From positions 62,001 to 126,000 of the forward strand of contig MU119221.1 of NCBI GenBank assembly GCA_014904845.1: a stretch of 64,000 bases of DNA, written 5' to 3'. Positions within the stretch are counted from its first letter, which is position 1; each line of letters opens with the position of its first letter. The notes under the pieces are model-generated. The model was not told where the DNA came from and searched no databases. It was given only the letters and a program-made list of their open reading frames with translations. This stretch comes from Acephala macrosclerotiorum. Its lineage: Eukaryota; Ascomycota; Leotiomycetes; Helotiales; Mollisiaceae. The position numbers and the translations under genes are program-made. Positions 10,919 through 23,736 of the stretch are shown here, one piece after another.

Positions 10919-13334
10919 AGTTGCGCTGTCGCGAGTCTATGCTGTAGCAGCAAACTCTGACAAGCCTGGATGACCGCGTCTTCGCCTTTCGCCAGTCCTC
11001 TCTCGCGCCCTACAGCACACAGCACTCTTCCCTGCGTTCCGTTCGTTCCTCACGGCTCCCTCCTCAGCGGATGCCTTTCGAGTTCGATGCGCGATTGACA
11101 TGTATCATACATATGTCTAATGATCACGAATTCCGGCTCCGTCAGGGAAGATGCTATGCTATGCTATGCACGGATGGAATTTCTAGTCCGGTCTTTTGGA
11201 TCCGCTACCGACCGACGCAGGAGGCCTTGACCATGACTTCGACAATTTCGCAAACAAAATACTCAGGGGCTCGAAACTTCGCCGCAGCAGCAGCAGCAGC
11301 AGCAGCAGGCGGATATCGTAGAGGGAGAGAGTCTTCGCGTCCATCTTATTTATATCCACTGCACCGACTCCTGTGGCGAACAGCGATTAGTTTGATCGAT
11401 TATGCCCAAAGCAAACAAAGGTATCTACGCATCTCACGCTGGCGACTCGCTATCCATACGGACTTGCAGTCTTGCTCCCTTGACACTCACATCAATTGCA
11501 TGCCAATTGGCCCGCGGAACCATTCCAATAGCCCACACCATCCGATGGCAATTCACGTCCGCAACCAATGTTGACGCAGACCTGCATCTTCTCGATTCCG
11601 ACTCGTCGAGCGTCCTGCAACAGGGCTTGAGAGCTGACCCTTAACGCGCCTTGATGATGCTGGCCGGTGTCGCTTCCAGGCTGCTGGGCGCTGAGCTAAG
11701 GTACGCAGGACCAGAGTCTCCTACTTGACCACATTAGCACTCCAATGGCCGGTATGCCTGCCGTTCTTGCAGATTATATATACTCCTCTGGTTTCTTCTT
11801 TTCGTGCTGCATATGAGGTTGCAGCAAATGGATGGCAAGCGGTCACGTGCGTCAACTTTCCGAAGATGACGACTGGATGCTTGGATATCTCCAGCGCTTC
11901 GCGGGGGCGAAATTTTCCAGATATTTCTGTTACCGCCTTCTGAATGGCCTCAATTCGGGTTGCTTTTTAGTCCCAACGAATCATGTTTGAGTTCAAATGT
12001 GATGAGCCGAGTATGCACGCTGCGGGTAATCTTCAGGGACTCGGGCGGCCGTCAAATGTTGGAAACTGTTGACGAGGACATATTGGTTTCTTGTCTTTCC
12101 AAGTGCAGGAATCCTGTAGCCTGCATCGATATGACGGCGACTCAGCTAGACCAGACCGCTGCATGTCTAAACTTGCATGGTGGTTTGCGTGTTTCACCCA
12201 GCTGCAGCATGATTCAGGACACTGGTGTATCTGTTGATACATCCTCCTAGGGTCAAACGTCGGCCAGGATCACCTACACAGTGTTCGCATCATCAAGTCG
12301 GTGGTAGACACGTGGAATATTCCAATAAGTGTATCTCACTGTGTCTTTTCTTCGGGATCACAAGGAAGCCAGAATCCCGCAGGAAGTCGTTTCTTCGAGA
12401 TAGCAGAAGCCTAGAGGGGCACAAGATGGGCCAGAATCACTGATGAATTCAAATGTTTATCGAGCCTTTTCCTGCATCATCCACGCTATGAACATTTGCC
12501 CGTCTTAAGCTGCCGAAGCACCATCGTTGTTTGACCAAGTTTTGATATTCCTCGAAGCCCTGGCTAACAAATTCGATCGAGGGACTGATAACCGCGTGTA
12601 TCTGAAATGTGTAGGAATACAATAAAACTACTAAGACGTAGAAAAGAAGTGATGGACTGAGCAAGGATCTGAAAACTTCTTCAAGAGAAGACGAGGAGAT
12701 ATTGCAGAATCCTACCTAGAACAACGTCATTTAGCGCCGCATGTCTGTCTACTGACTTGTCTAGTTAAGTCCTGCGTATAGCTTTCCTGCTCAACCATCG
12801 ACCTTTTTCCTGACTTTGAATGATTTTGCTCCGTATCGGATCCAGACTCCCTAGTTTCCAGCCCTAAAAGGCATGAGCATCGCATCTCACCTGATCAGCC
12901 TCAACAATGACTCAACACAAAATAACCATGACTCGGTGGCTATGTTCTTGTGTGACTCTTGCAGCCTCAGTCCGCAGCAGATGACTCTTCCTCGCTTAGC
13001 TAGCTGCATCGAACCTGACAGGGCAGGGGTAGCTCGAATGGGGCTGGTATAAGACCTAAAGGACAGACGAAATGTTTGAGTTTTAAGGTATGGATGAACG
13101 AAAGATGGAAGAATATGCACAACCCCTCAGATCGCAAAATGCAGGTACGAACGCAAACTTGAATGAAGGTGGGGGTGGTGGGTTGGAGTGGCGACGTGTA
13201 AGTTGAGCTTGACTTCTTCCTTTGTTTGAAAAGCTTTCTATTTCAAGGGGAGAAATATATGAACTTGAAGGCAATCTCGTGATCGAAATTGCAGCCGTTC
13301 AGCTTCACGATTCGAGAGCGAGGTCGAATGGAAG
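10919..13334. other. Gene-poor stretch with a CAG run
   Basis: Upstream region of the Rsr1-like gene, followed by about 2 kb without a recognisable gene on either strand. Frames up to 167 codons are low-complexity or unlike known proteins. Confidence 0.45.
11285..11308 (+). repeat. (CAG)8 microsatellite
   Basis: Eight perfect CAG triplets, about 370 bases upstream of the proposed rsr1 start. Not inside a gene I can support. Confidence 0.9.
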
Positions 13335-14871
13335 TTGATGCTCCATTCTAACAACTCCCAGCGCCCCAACCCATCGCAACCGAAATCACAAGAGACAAAA
13401 CCAAAATTCCTTCCCTACTTGACGAAGAAACCTACACTTATACAGGATAAAACGTCACTCCCCGAACATTCAATTCCAGCTACCATTCTCGCCCGAATCG
13501 GCCCGAGCTTAACTCACTCAGTACAATCACCAAGCCCCTCGCCATCATTTCCGCCCACCTCGACGGTTCCAATACTCAATGTTCCTATTGAGTTATGGTA
13601 CAACATTACGTCTGATTTCCCTCGAAGCATCATCGTCAAATTGATGCTCACACATTCCTTACTCCGCAACGTCCTCACGCCCGTCCTCTACCATACCGTC
13701 AACTTGAGTATTGCTTCACTCGATCCAAGCCTCGCACCGGCGCGCACCCCTGAAGTCATCGCATTGACAAATAAGAATTCTGGACTATGGTCTTGGCTTC
13801 AGCGAAGCGATCTTGCAAGATCACAATATCTATTTATTCGGCAGATCCTCGCCCACCCCGAGCTCGCGCTCCATGTCCGAGCATTGAGCTGGACTTTGGG
13901 ACTTGGTAGAATGGCGTTGCTGCCTGAGAAGATCCGTGGTGAAGAAGCGATTTGGAATGATAAGGATATGTGGGCTGTACTTGCCTTGCTCAAAGGAGTG
14001 GTGAAAGTAGACATTGGGACTGGTTCAAGAGGTCATGGACACTTGCCCCGAGACATGATAGGAAAAGCCTTGTTTCCGGCGGCGCAGTACGTCAAGTTGG
14101 CTGGAACAATGAGGATGACCTTCGTCGATGCTGTGTTACTCGGTCGAAAGGAAACCTCGAGTGAAGGGAATGGAAAAGGCAAGGAGAAAGAAGAGACGGC
14201 AGAGGTAACCCAACTGAAGACACTGGTCCTGGATGATCTGCAAGAAGAAACTGGCCCCCCAGTCGACCCATTTCCTTGGCGTCGAATGGGTACAATGAAC
14301 TGCATAGGAAAAGATCAAGAGCCAAGTATGGCACTGCTAGGACCTTGTCAGCCGATGCGACATATTCTGACACTATCGCTGTACTCCAAATGCAGAAGAC
14401 TACAGTCATTGTCGATTCGCACATACACACTGTCGGAGAGAGGTTCCTCAGATGACGAGTTATGGACAGAGTGGGCTAGTTTCATTAAGGAAGTGAAACC
14501 CAAAGAGGTGATTTTCGATTGCGACAGACTGCCAAGAAAACATGGGCGTGGTGGCGGATCGGCTTTGAGGTTCGCACGATTAAGAGAAGACCGGACAAGG
14601 TCAATGGTAGCGAATGACAAAAGATTCCAGAGGACCTTGCTGCCAGTGTTGGTGAAAGGCTGGGATGGGTTTGAGCGCGTTGAGGTTCGTGGTGTCGGAG
14701 AGAGCATTACCAAGGAGCTTCTAATCTTGGAAGAGAGAGGTGTTGAAGTAGAGTTTGATTGGAACAATGAGGCTGGCTATAAAGGGGTACGTTCTCAGGC
14801 CGAAATAGGTAAGTTGCGTCACGAGGGGTATGTTAAGTTGTTCTCCTGCTAACGAAATAGATCAGACATGA
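13335..14871 (+). CDS. F-box-like hypothetical protein
   Basis: A 494-residue protein from two exons (13335-14808 and 14861-14871). The intron has GTAAGT, a perfect GCTAAC branch site and ATAG, and leaves a tiny last exon coding for the end DQT. Residues about 80-125 (LNVPIELWYNITSDFPRS then LMLTHSLLRNVLTPVLYHTV) have the shape of a degenerate F-box, the motif that docks substrate receptors onto SCF ubiquitin ligases. The rest has no clear repeats; a short Glu/Lys-rich stretch lies near 280-295. It converges on the dehydrogenase gene, the two stops being only 50 bases apart. The F-box reading is an inference from hydrophobic pattern; calling it simply hypothetical is also defensible. Confidence 0.7.
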
Positions 14872-14920
14872 TGAAACAGTTGTCATCTGCTGAAGTCATG
14901 TGCAGAAAAGGCATAAGATC

Positions 14921-16062
14921 CTACTCTTGATAATCAACGAGGTCTTTCTCATTCCAGCTATGAGAACTTCATTAGAACAATTGCTACATCCCACAAACAG
15001 AGCACTTACTTCAAAAATTGACCACTCAATTCCTTGTTCGCATTTAGAGCTAATCTTGCCATCACATTTCCTGGCTGCTCTGGTTTCAATAACTTTCCTT
15101 CTGTGTGTAAAGCGCCGAACTTTTTCGCGTCGTGTGCATCCATGACACTCTTGTTTCTGCGGATCTCTGCCTGCATCTCCGTATCTACCGTTCCTGGTCG
15201 GACTGCCACAGTAGTGATATCTGGCTCCTCGTTCTTTAGTGTTGCAGCAAGATGGTTCATAGCAGCTTTTGAAGAACCATACGCTCCCCATGTAGAGTAG
15301 CTATTGTTTGCCGCGCCAGATGAAGTAAGGATTATCTTGCCGTGTGTCTTACGGAGGTGGGGTATTGCTGGTTGGATCTGTCTCGGACTAAGCTATGCAC
15401 CAGGTGATCTGGTGTAACGGCTCCTTACAAATGCAATTGCGCTGAAGAGATTAACATCGTATGTCGACCGCCATTCTGTGGCTGTACAGTCTGCTATTCG
15501 CTTCACAGGACTGAGCGTCCCGTGATTGATGATAAGACCGTCAATACGTGAGAACGCCTTTAAGCTTTGCGAAATGACTTTCGGTCCAACCTAGAAGGAA
15601 ACGTGAGCTTAGCTCGAAAAAATTGCATCAGTGTAGAAACTTTGGCAGCATAAGCAGATATCTGCGCGAGCCATGACTTTCGACAGCCATTAGGGGGCCA
15701 GAAAAACGAAAAGACTTGAAAAACTGAACAGTCAGAATGGAAGCTTGAAGCTGAGTGTTGAGAGTAGAGAACAGTAAATGGAACTCCAGCTCGCTTTCAC
15801 ACCCATCCCACATGACCCAGATTGACTTTGACTTGGAAGAGAATAGCCACGAAGAGTTGGAACGACTACTCACCTCGAAATCCGACAAATCAGCACTCAA
15901 GAATTCGACCTGTCCTGGAAACTCCTTCTTTAACGCCTCCATCGGCTCCTTCGTCCTTGCAACGAGAAACAGATTATGCTTTTCTCTCAGCAGGTATTTT
16001 GCAATAGCCAGGCCAATGCCTCGACTCGCACCCGTCAGAATGATCGACTTTGGCTCCGGCAT
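14921..16062 (-). CDS. Short-chain dehydrogenase/reductase
   Basis: A 251-residue NAD(P)-dependent SDR from four exons: 15874-16062, 15429-15590, 15010-15377, 14921-14957. The N-terminus carries the Rossmann motif TGASRGIG (10-17), then ADLSD; IINHG replaces the usual NNAG strand; the catalytic set is TSSG (135-138) with YGSSK (150-154), and RPGTVDTEM follows. The last exon restores the family ending WNEKDLVDY. The first intron is 283 bases, long for this window. The substrate cannot be read from sequence; the nearest style is the family annotated as sepiapterin-reductase-like or yeast Irc24-like. The gene faces away from the FAD oxidoreductase across 235 bases, so the two may share a promoter and a pathway. 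Confidence 0.88.
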
Positions 16063-16297
16063 TTTAGTTGATGTCTAGTGGAAAGAAATATTTGAATTCG
16101 GTACGGAAAATGTGAGTTGAAAGAGCCGTGAAATCTTGACGACCTTTGAAGTCGCGAGCTACCCCTGTCAACAACCCCCACTTTCCTAATCCGGAAGTTC
16201 CAATAGACGTCATCTCAACCTCTTTTGCCTCCTTCTTCTCCCTTCTCATCTCCGCCTCCATCATCTGCCACAATGTGAGGCCACCTCCTTCCTCAAG
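16063..16297. promoter_or_regulatory. Shared divergent promoter region
   Basis: The 235 bases between two start codons facing away from each other (SDR on minus, FAD oxidoreductase on plus). The plus side has long CT-rich runs just before the ATG, common in fungal promoters. No specific factor site is claimed. Confidence 0.5.
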
Positions 16298-17614
16298 ATG
16301 TCAACATCAAACACCATCATCCTCGGTACAGGTATAATCGGCCTTTCAACTGCGTACTACCTCTCCGAATCCCTCACTCCTTCTTCCATCCACCTCGTCG
16401 ACCCCTCTCCCGAACTCTTCGCCTCTGCTTCAGGACGCGCTGGCGGATTTCTGGCAAAGGATTGGTTCTCGCCCTCGCTTGCTGCGTTGGGAGAATTGAG
16501 TTTTGTGGAGCATAGACGATTGGCGGAGAAGGAGGGTGGGAGGGAGAAATGGGGATATATGCGGAGTCAAGGCGTTTCTTACAGGCCGAGCTTGACTGGC
16601 GGAAAGAGGAGGAAGGGGGAGGATTGGTTACGACAGGATGCGAGTAGGGCAGATGCTGCGAATGAGGGGGTTAGTGAATTCGTCGCTGGGAAAGAGGAGG
16701 AGTCGGGGCCGAATTGGTTGAGCAGGAGTGAGGGGGATGAGATGGAGGCAATTGGGGTGGAGGGGACTATGGCGCAAGTGTGGGTTTGAGTATATTCTCT
16801 CTTCTTTGTGCCAGTTTCGACTCCCGCTAGATAATTGCTGATGTTTGGGACATTTAGAGATCCGCTCCGCCTCTGCCAATTCCTCCTCAAATCCTGCCTC
16901 GATCGCGGTGTCCAACTCCACCACCCCGCTCGCGCGATCTCAGTAGGAAAAGATGTGCGAGACGAACTTTCAAATATCCGAATCTTGAATACAAACACTT
17001 ATGCAGAGACAGACATCCCATGCACTAAGATCCTGATCGCAGCCGGAGCATGGTCACCACAAGTCTTCGAGACCCTTTTCCCAAACTCGAGCTTCAAACT
17101 CCCAATATCAAGTCTAGCAGGACATTCCCTCGTCGTCCGGTCGAAGAAGTGGAGCAAGGAACACGAGGGAAGGGGGTGTCATGCTGTGTTCACGACCGAT
17201 TCATCTGGCTATTCCCCTGAGATCTTCTCTAGGATGGGAGAGGAAATTTACATCGCTGGTCTTAACTCTTCCTCTATTCCTCTGCCAAAGCTTGCGACGG
17301 AATCTGAGCTGGATCAGAAGTCCGTGACGACATTGAAGAAGACGGCTGAGAAGCTGCTTGGAGTAGATGGAGTAGAGGTTCTGAGGGAGCGATTGTGCTT
17401 CCGACCTGTGACAAGGAGAGGAACGCCAATCTTGAGTAGAATCGAAGATAAATTGTTAGGCAATATCAGCACGAGAATTGGTGAAGGTGGTGTTTGGATG
17501 GCAAGTGGTCATGGACCTTGGGGTATCACAAACTCTCTAGGAACAGGAATGGTGATGAGTGAGAGGATCATGGGGAAGAAGATCAGTGTGGATATCAGTG
17601 GGTTGGAGCTATGA
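16298..17614 (+). CDS. FAD-dependent oxidoreductase, DAO family
   Basis: A 412-residue flavoprotein of the D-amino-acid-oxidase fold, closest in style to the fungal Tda3-like group. Two exons: 16298-16779 and 16858-17614. The intron starts GTGGGT directly after a GT left in the exon, and the junction rebuilds AQVDPLRL, the expected family segment. FAD-binding GTGIIGLS lies at residues 10-17 after IIL, and SGRAGGFLAKDW follows as in the family. Near the C-terminus GGVWMASGHGPWGIT is the second FAD-contact segment. Substrate unknown; cytosolic or endosomal location is typical of the group, not shown here. It is divergent from the SDR gene. Confidence 0.88.
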
Positions 17615-20600
17615 AATTGCAAATCAATAGTATATTTTAGATACTAGAGATTTTTGCCAATGTACAAAGGCATTGCTGGGAAAGCATTTCTCAGGAGGAG
17701 GTCAGGATATGTGAACCAAAAACCCTAGCTCCATCAAACACCACTCATTAACCAAGCTCAGACCATTCAAAACGAAAGGCAAGAAGTCTTGAGAGCATTC
17801 TAATCAAATACTACATCAATGACTAAACTCGTGATCTGGAAATAGCATAAAGATACCGAAAGAGATTTTTCACGGACGGGCATAATAACGTCCAGAACCG
17901 AGACACCCATCCCAAGAGAAGGAGAAGGAGGGCTGATACGTGCTACAACTCCTGCTTTTTTATTAACTGTTGATACATCTTTGCTTTGAAGTATTGGTAA
18001 ATATTGGAATTCATTTGTGCGAAGCTTGTTTGTGATTCTTGCTGAATGTTGCGAGACGTTGATAGTCGCAGAGAAGTAGATGGTGAAGATCGTCTGATGG
18101 TGTTGGATTTGACGAGATATTTTTATGAATGTTGCACGCCTAGATGAGAAATATTGTGCTGCTCGCTGATGATTATTTGAAAGACGAGGAAAATAGTCTT
18201 GATAGTATAAGACAAGTTTGCTTTCCACCGAATTCTGTACAAAAGACGAAGCATAGAAAATTGACATTGTCTTGTGAGCTTGACAGACGTTGCGGGATTG
18301 TTATAAACTGGACGAGAACGTCTTTTCCTCCTTGCTGATGTCCTCCTACCCGACACAACTTACAACTTGATAATGATATCCATTTCTACCATCCGCCCCC
18401 TATGCACCTTACCATCCTCCCAGAATATACCTAGGTAAAGACAGCAAGCAACTCAAACAACAACTTAAGCGCACTAGAAAGAATCAGGAGACCAGAAGGT
18501 GGCAGCAGGCCTGTGGTCGAGCAACAGGATATGGATAGGTTGATCGTTGGGTTTGCTGTTGGCTACGGTACTTTATAGAGGAGTGGGCAGTGGGTTGTGG
18601 ATGTAGGTTGAAGGGTTGCACGTGCGAGAGAGCTTGAAGCTGAGATGGTTGGGGGAGTTGGGGTGATTGAATTGGATTGTGCTAGGTACGGATAGCTAAC
18701 AGCTGGAAGCGCGACTTCAAAGGCTTCTTGTGTGAATTCGAAACTGTTATGCTCCCACCACCCGTCTGCTTGCATCCCCTCAGCCACCAGATCTGCCCTA
18801 TTATTAAAGACCAAGGAGGAACAACATCAGTCGCGGTAGCTCGGTCGCTCAGCTTCATAGAGTGTTCCTAAACTTTAAGAGCAAAGAGTTAGCCGAAGCT
18901 CCGCTGAAAATTGCTTGATAAGATAAAAACATAGCAGAAAACGCCTCAGTTGAAAGATGAAAAGTCTTATTTGTATCCGCATGAGACCGAAGTCTTCGGT
19001 ATTAGCATGGAATATTTTTTACATCATAAGCGTCGTCCTCTTCTCCAATGAAAAAAAAAGAAGATTTTCAACTCACGATCAACATTGCCGTCCCTTATAT
19101 TCAAGTGTGTTCTGCGGTATGTTCTGCGCAGACGGTGTATTAGTGTCTGGAAGTCGAAGAGGTGTGAAAAGTATGCTGAAGGATGTCGAAGGCCACAATA
19201 TCTTCAGGTAATCGAACCAGTTTATTCCCCATGAAAGGTCGGTATTTGATAGTACATGTTTTGTTCATCATTGTATCGTGGCTTTCCCTTCTCCTTCATC
19301 CCTCGCCAGAGGGCTAAAGAAATCTTTAACTTACAGTATGATTCCTATCTTCAAAGCAAATTAGCTATGTGCGCGAGAGAAAGAAGTGGATGGAGGAAGG
19401 TGGTGAAAGGGAGGGATCAGATAAGTCCTTTGGCGGGACAGGTAAATCACCACGTATGCCTGGTTGAGGGGCAGGTAAGATAGGGGCGACACGTATGTTC
19501 ATCATTGAATTTGGGTGTGGGTTGAAGAATTGAGAGATTTAAACATACCATGGATTTTGCGGTGCGCAGACATTGTAGTTAGCAACTTTGCGTAGAAAAG
19601 CATCATGGCCGATGTCAATGCTGTATCATGGAATCCATGTTGCGGATGGACAGCTCGGTGCATTGCGAAATCATTGTTGTTATGTGAAGAGCTTGGAAGA
19701 TTCGAAGCTCTCCAAAAAAGTTTCAAGACATAGATTGTCGGTTAAATTAGCGCCGGAAGTCGGGAAGTCCCTAGGTCGGAATCACATGACCATTCCCGCT
19801 TCCATCCCATCTTGGACCCCCATCTTGAGCCTCCTCGTATCAGATAACGGCGCGTGGGAGGTTTCATACCTGTCAGTAATTCTGAAGGATCTTCTTGGCT
19901 TTCAGAGGGCGGGAAAGGTCAAAGAGCTCAGCTCCAACGAAGCATCTTCAAGTCACGCAACGAGTTTTCGAGTAACATAGTAATATGTCTAAGGATAGGC
20001 TAATCTCATCATGGTTGTCAATATACAGAGATAAGAAATCTTTGGATTCATCTAAAGATACTATAGCAACTTTCCCATGGATGCTAAAACGCCCAACATT
20101 GTTGATATGCTAAGCAAAATACAATCCGCCAAAAACCTCATTATGCGTACCCATTTGATTGCAGAGAGCGCTATCCCGATAGATGCCGATGCCGAACAAA
20201 TGACAGACGAAGGTCAAGAATTGAGAGACGCCTTTTCCACCCCTTCTTTCATGTGTTATGCCTTGTATTCCAATCCCTATGCCAGAATGCCGCTACGAGC
20301 AATCGTACAATGGACCGCGTATTGTGTTTTTCTCAAGCCTGCCAGCTTGCGCTCTCGCTCTTCTTTAATGTTGGACGCCAGACGGAAATGACAGCAGAAT
20401 ATGCCGGAACAATGTGACGAAAATGAATACCAGACAGCAACACGAACACCAGAGCATGCCATCCCTCCTTTCCAGATCCTGCTTCAACTCCGCCGATTGC
20501 TACAGCGCGCAGGGGGAATCTCATGATCATGAACACCACGCTACAACAATGTAATGCGAAATGCGAACCCATGCAAGCAAGTCCCAGTTACTCCTACCAA

Positions 20601-20729
20601 TGAACCTATGGAAATAAAGCAATGAAGAAGAGAGAGTAGATGCCATGTATGGCAACTCTAACGAGAGATAACGAAAAAGATTCCCTATTGTAACCATGAA
20701 CGCCCTTCCGAGTCAAAGTTTTGAGCTGT
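17615..20729. other. Gene-poor stretch, about 3 kb
   Basis: No conserved protein, RNA gene or long repeat recognised. Frames of 60-155 codons occur on both strands without recognisable domains. The last part is the 3' flank of whi3, which is read from the right. Confidence 0.45.
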
Positions 20730-22448
20730 CTACCTCCCCATCATGTATGCGGGAGGGAAATTGTTATTTGCACCGTTCAGCATCGCCGAAGGTCCTCCGG
20801 CAGCCATAGCGCCAGCGAAGACGGGTCCATTCCAGCCATTGTTGCTTCCAGCAAATGCAGCCGTCGTGTAGTGTCCTCCAGCGGTTGTCATCGGACTCAT
20901 GGCGCTTGAATAGCCCATTCTGTTAGGTGCGAGTCCTGGAGGTGCTGCAAGGCCAGGTGGGGGTCCGCTTGCAGTGCTGAATGAGCCACCAGGGCCACCA
21001 GCCAATGCGCCATTCATGCCCTGCATAACACCAGGAACGTTTGATGGACCAGGAGAGGTCATACCTTGGCCGGAACGTACGCCAAGAGGATTCTTGGAAA
21101 AGCTGAGACGAATACCGCCTTTAATGCTGTTATGAAGTGGATGTCCGTACAGCTCATGGAGAGCCTTGGTGGCAAAAGAGACATCCTCGAATTCGACAAA
21201 ACACATGGGACCATTTTGCTTCGTTCTAAAGCACAGGCGCTTATAGCCTCGCTGCTTGGAGAACATCGCTTTCAACTCATCCTCGGACGTATCAATCGGA
21301 AGGTTTCCGACGTAAAGAGTGTTGCATGGTGGGTTCTGGTCAGCAGGATTGACGGGAGGAAAGTTATGGCGCTGATAATGCTGACTACCGAGCTGATAGT
21401 TGACGGGAGGTCCACCATTGGTCAGGGTCGGAGACATGGGATTCATACTATGAGGGGTGGCGGTAACGAATGATGAGGAGATCGATGCTGGACCTGCAGC
21501 ATTATTCGTATTAAGAGATAAGCCGGCCATCCTAGAAATAGGTATCTGGGGATTTGTCGGTCGGCGTCCTTGGACCGAGGGGCCATTTTCAGCGTAAGCG
21601 ACAGGGTCTTTCAAAAGTTCGCCGGTCTCGTCGTCGTCGACAGAATCGTTGTTGATGAGAGATTTTCCAGTAATTCGAGAAGGGCCATTCAAATGATTGC
21701 CGATCGGAGATTGAGGAGAGAACAAGCTTTGATAGTGTGCGCTGACTTCAGGATTTGGGAGCTCATTGCTTGAATAAGCACCTCCGTTCGTTGGAGACAC
21801 TCGCTGTGATGACTGAAACGTGCCGTTATACCTTGACGATTGGCGAGGGGTTGGTCCAGCAGATGAAGCCGATGAAGTCGTCGAGCTTGGTCCTGTGTTT
21901 GCGGTATTGTCGATGGTATATCGTCGGGACGAAGTTGGACTTCCATAGAGGACCTCGACAATCATTTGTACATCGTCCGCAGCCTTTCCATCCAGCATGT
22001 TCTTCGCCTCGAGGGCTCCCGCATGCGACTTGAAGCGCAAGATAGCTGATCGAAATCCAGGATCCTCCGACTTCTCAGGCGACAAGACCTCAGCTTCAAT
22101 GAACTCCTTCGACCAAACCACCATGTATTTGAGCTTCGCTTCGGTTGTATCTAATGGCAATCTTCGGATGAGAACAGAACAGGGTCCAGATGTGAATGCG
22201 CTCGACGGCTGCGAATTGTTTGCCGATCCCTCGCCCGCAAAAGCGTTCATGGTGGTCATTGACAGCGACTGGTATTGTGGTTGACCAGCATTGGACGCAC
22301 GATAGGTCTGGCCAGGTTGAGAGAAAGCAGGAGCGTTCATGGCATGCTGTGGTGTAAATGTACTTGCGCGATCCGACGCTGATATCCGTTGATACTGGGA
22401 AGAGGGCGATGTTGTGCTTGCGCTCGTTGGTGTTTGAACCCCGTTCAT
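20730..22448 (-). CDS. whi3: Whi3-like RNA-binding protein
   Basis: A 572-residue uninterrupted frame with two RRM domains. RRM1 lies at about 85-170 ([18 protein letters not shown]). RRM2 at about 372-455 has RNP2-like [10 protein letters not shown] and RNP1-like [10 protein letters not shown] and runs on into [13 protein letters not shown], the signature of the Whi3 family. The linkers are Ser/Gln/Asn-rich and the C-terminus is Gly/Ala/Pro-rich, typical of condensate-forming proteins. Whi3 binds GCAU-type mRNA sites, including G1 cyclin mRNA, and affects cell size and nuclear cycling. I chose the ATG at 22448; an AG at a likely splice acceptor lies just upstream, so a 5' UTR intron is likely, or a further upstream coding exon is possible. 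Confidence 0.88.
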   Translation of the reverse strand: MNGVQTPTSASTTSPSSQYQRISASDRASTFTPQHAMNAPAFSQPGQTYRASNAGQPQYQSLSMTTMNAFAGEGSANNSQPSSAFTSGPCSVLIRRLPLDTTEAKLKYMVVWSKEFIEAEVLSPEKSEDPGFRSAILRFKSHAGALEAKNMLDGKAADDVQMIVEVLYGSPTSSRRYTIDNTANTGPSSTTSSASSAGPTPRQSSRYNGTFQSSQRVSPTNGGAYSSNELPNPEVSAHYQSLFSPQSPIGNHLNGPSRITGKSLINNDSVDDDETGELLKDPVAYAENGPSVQGRRPTNPQIPISRMAGLSLNTNNAAGPASISSSFVTATPHSMNPMSPTLTNGGPPVNYQLGSQHYQRHNFPPVNPADQNPPCNTLYVGNLPIDTSEDELKAMFSKQRGYKRLCFRTKQNGPMCFVEFEDVSFATKALHELYGHPLHNSIKGGIRLSFSKNPLGVRSGQGMTSPGPSNVPGVMQGMNGALAGGPGGSFSTASGPPPGLAAPPGLAPNRMGYSSAMSPMTTAGGHYTTAAFAGSNNGWNGPVFAGAMAAGGPSAMLNGANNNFPPAYMMGR

Positions 22449-23112
22449 GCCTCTGTCACACAAAGAGTTATCACAGCAGATACGGCGGTGGCGTCAGCGC
22501 TCGAGTTCTTTGGGACGCGCTCGAAGGACTCGGTGACGACAATGGCGATATGGTGGATGCAGCGAACGTCGCAAGATACGTATCGAAAGCAGCGGGTCGG
22601 GACGGGTAGGTTCGCGTGAATGAGGGATTTGCTGAAAGAGACTGCGGAGGATGAATGCAGACAGGACGTTGCAATTGTTCGTGATAGGCGAGCTGTCTTT
22701 TTTTTTTGGGAGTTGAAAGAAGAGCAGAATTCAGGTACGCTGAGTGGCCGTGCGACCCGCGTCCGTTCAATCGCGGGAGTTATATTGAGGTCAAGGGTAT
22801 CCAGCAGCGGGTACAGAGTCGGCAGTAGATCGGCGGGGATGTCCTCGACAGACTCGACAGTGTATGTCGCGGTGAGGATATAATTCTGAAGGAATGTCGT
22901 GGATGTTGTCTCGGGTGTTGAGGATCAGAAAGGCAGAGGCAGACTTGGGCTTTTCGGTCGGAGTGTTTCTGTGGTGGTGAAATGATGGAGAGGTTCCCGT
23001 CGTGGAGAGGTGTGGCAGTGATTGGACAGGTGTAGGGACGTCGATAAGGAGCGAGTATTAGCGCTAACTCGAGTGGTGGAGCCAGAGTGCAGAGAGACAG
23101 ACATGGGGCTTG

Positions 23113-23161
23113 CAAGGGCCACAAGGGCCACCAAGGGCTACCAAGGACCACCAAGGGCTAT
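23113..23161 (+). repeat. 10-base tandem array A
   Basis: Five units of about ten bases built on CAAGGGCYAC; the first unit is nine bases and the fourth reads CAAGGACCAC. The same CCAAGG core recurs in array B 113 bases on. Confidence 0.85.
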
Positions 23162-23274
23162 CGACATACAGTAGTATCAAGTTACAGAAGCCTGCTGCAC
23201 ACCGGCATCCCCCAAATCCTTGAACCCTGCCTGGCTTGCTGCTTGATGGCCCGTGATGCACGGATGGGAGAGGG

Positions 23275-23314
23275 TCACCAAGGCTCATCAAGGCTCACCA
23301 AGGCTCACCAAGGG
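23275..23314 (+). repeat. 10-base tandem array B
   Basis: Four ten-base units TCACCAAGGC with single changes (the second has TCATC, the last ends GGG). Related in core and period to array A. Confidence 0.85.
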
Positions 23315-23712
23315 CCAACTGATGGCCGAGTGGAGCCCACGATAGCTGTTCGCAGTCTGGAACCGTGCTCTGGGCTCAACGTGCAGCTCAGCCCTGAGAG
23401 CCTCCAAACAACTGCCTCCGGATCAGCGTGGTGATCTTGCCGAACTCAATTTCCACTCCAGGACGTGACTTCTCTACCGACTTGACTCTTGCCTTGACAT
23501 TGACATGACATCGCCATCGGAGACACAAGCTGAAGCAAAAGTTGACGATTCACACCCGTCTACACACGGCAAGACAAAGGCCAAAGCCTCCTTATCGCAA
23601 GCAATCACAGCGCGATTCCTTTGGGCCTGGATCTCGGCTTTCGGAAGGGGACTCTTTGATAGCCACGAATGCATGGTGATTCGTTGCCGTAGAATGCGCA
23701 AACCATCCAGCA

Positions 23713-23736
23713 GCTCGTGCTCGTGCTCGTGCTCGT
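23713..23736 (+). repeat. (GCTCGT)4 microsatellite
   Basis: Four perfect hexamers just upstream of a TATATAAA-like sequence near 23760. No gene supported nearby. Confidence 0.85.

Noticed and set aside
17800..18267. 155-codon minus-strand frame
   Set aside because: Composition is like translated non-coding DNA; no motifs and no partner exon.
19588..19980. 130-codon plus-strand frame
   Set aside because: No recognisable domain, no promoter-like start context, no homologous style.
23113..23314. The 10-base arrays as a CRISPR-like structure
   Set aside because: Units are contiguous without spacers, and the genome is eukaryotic.
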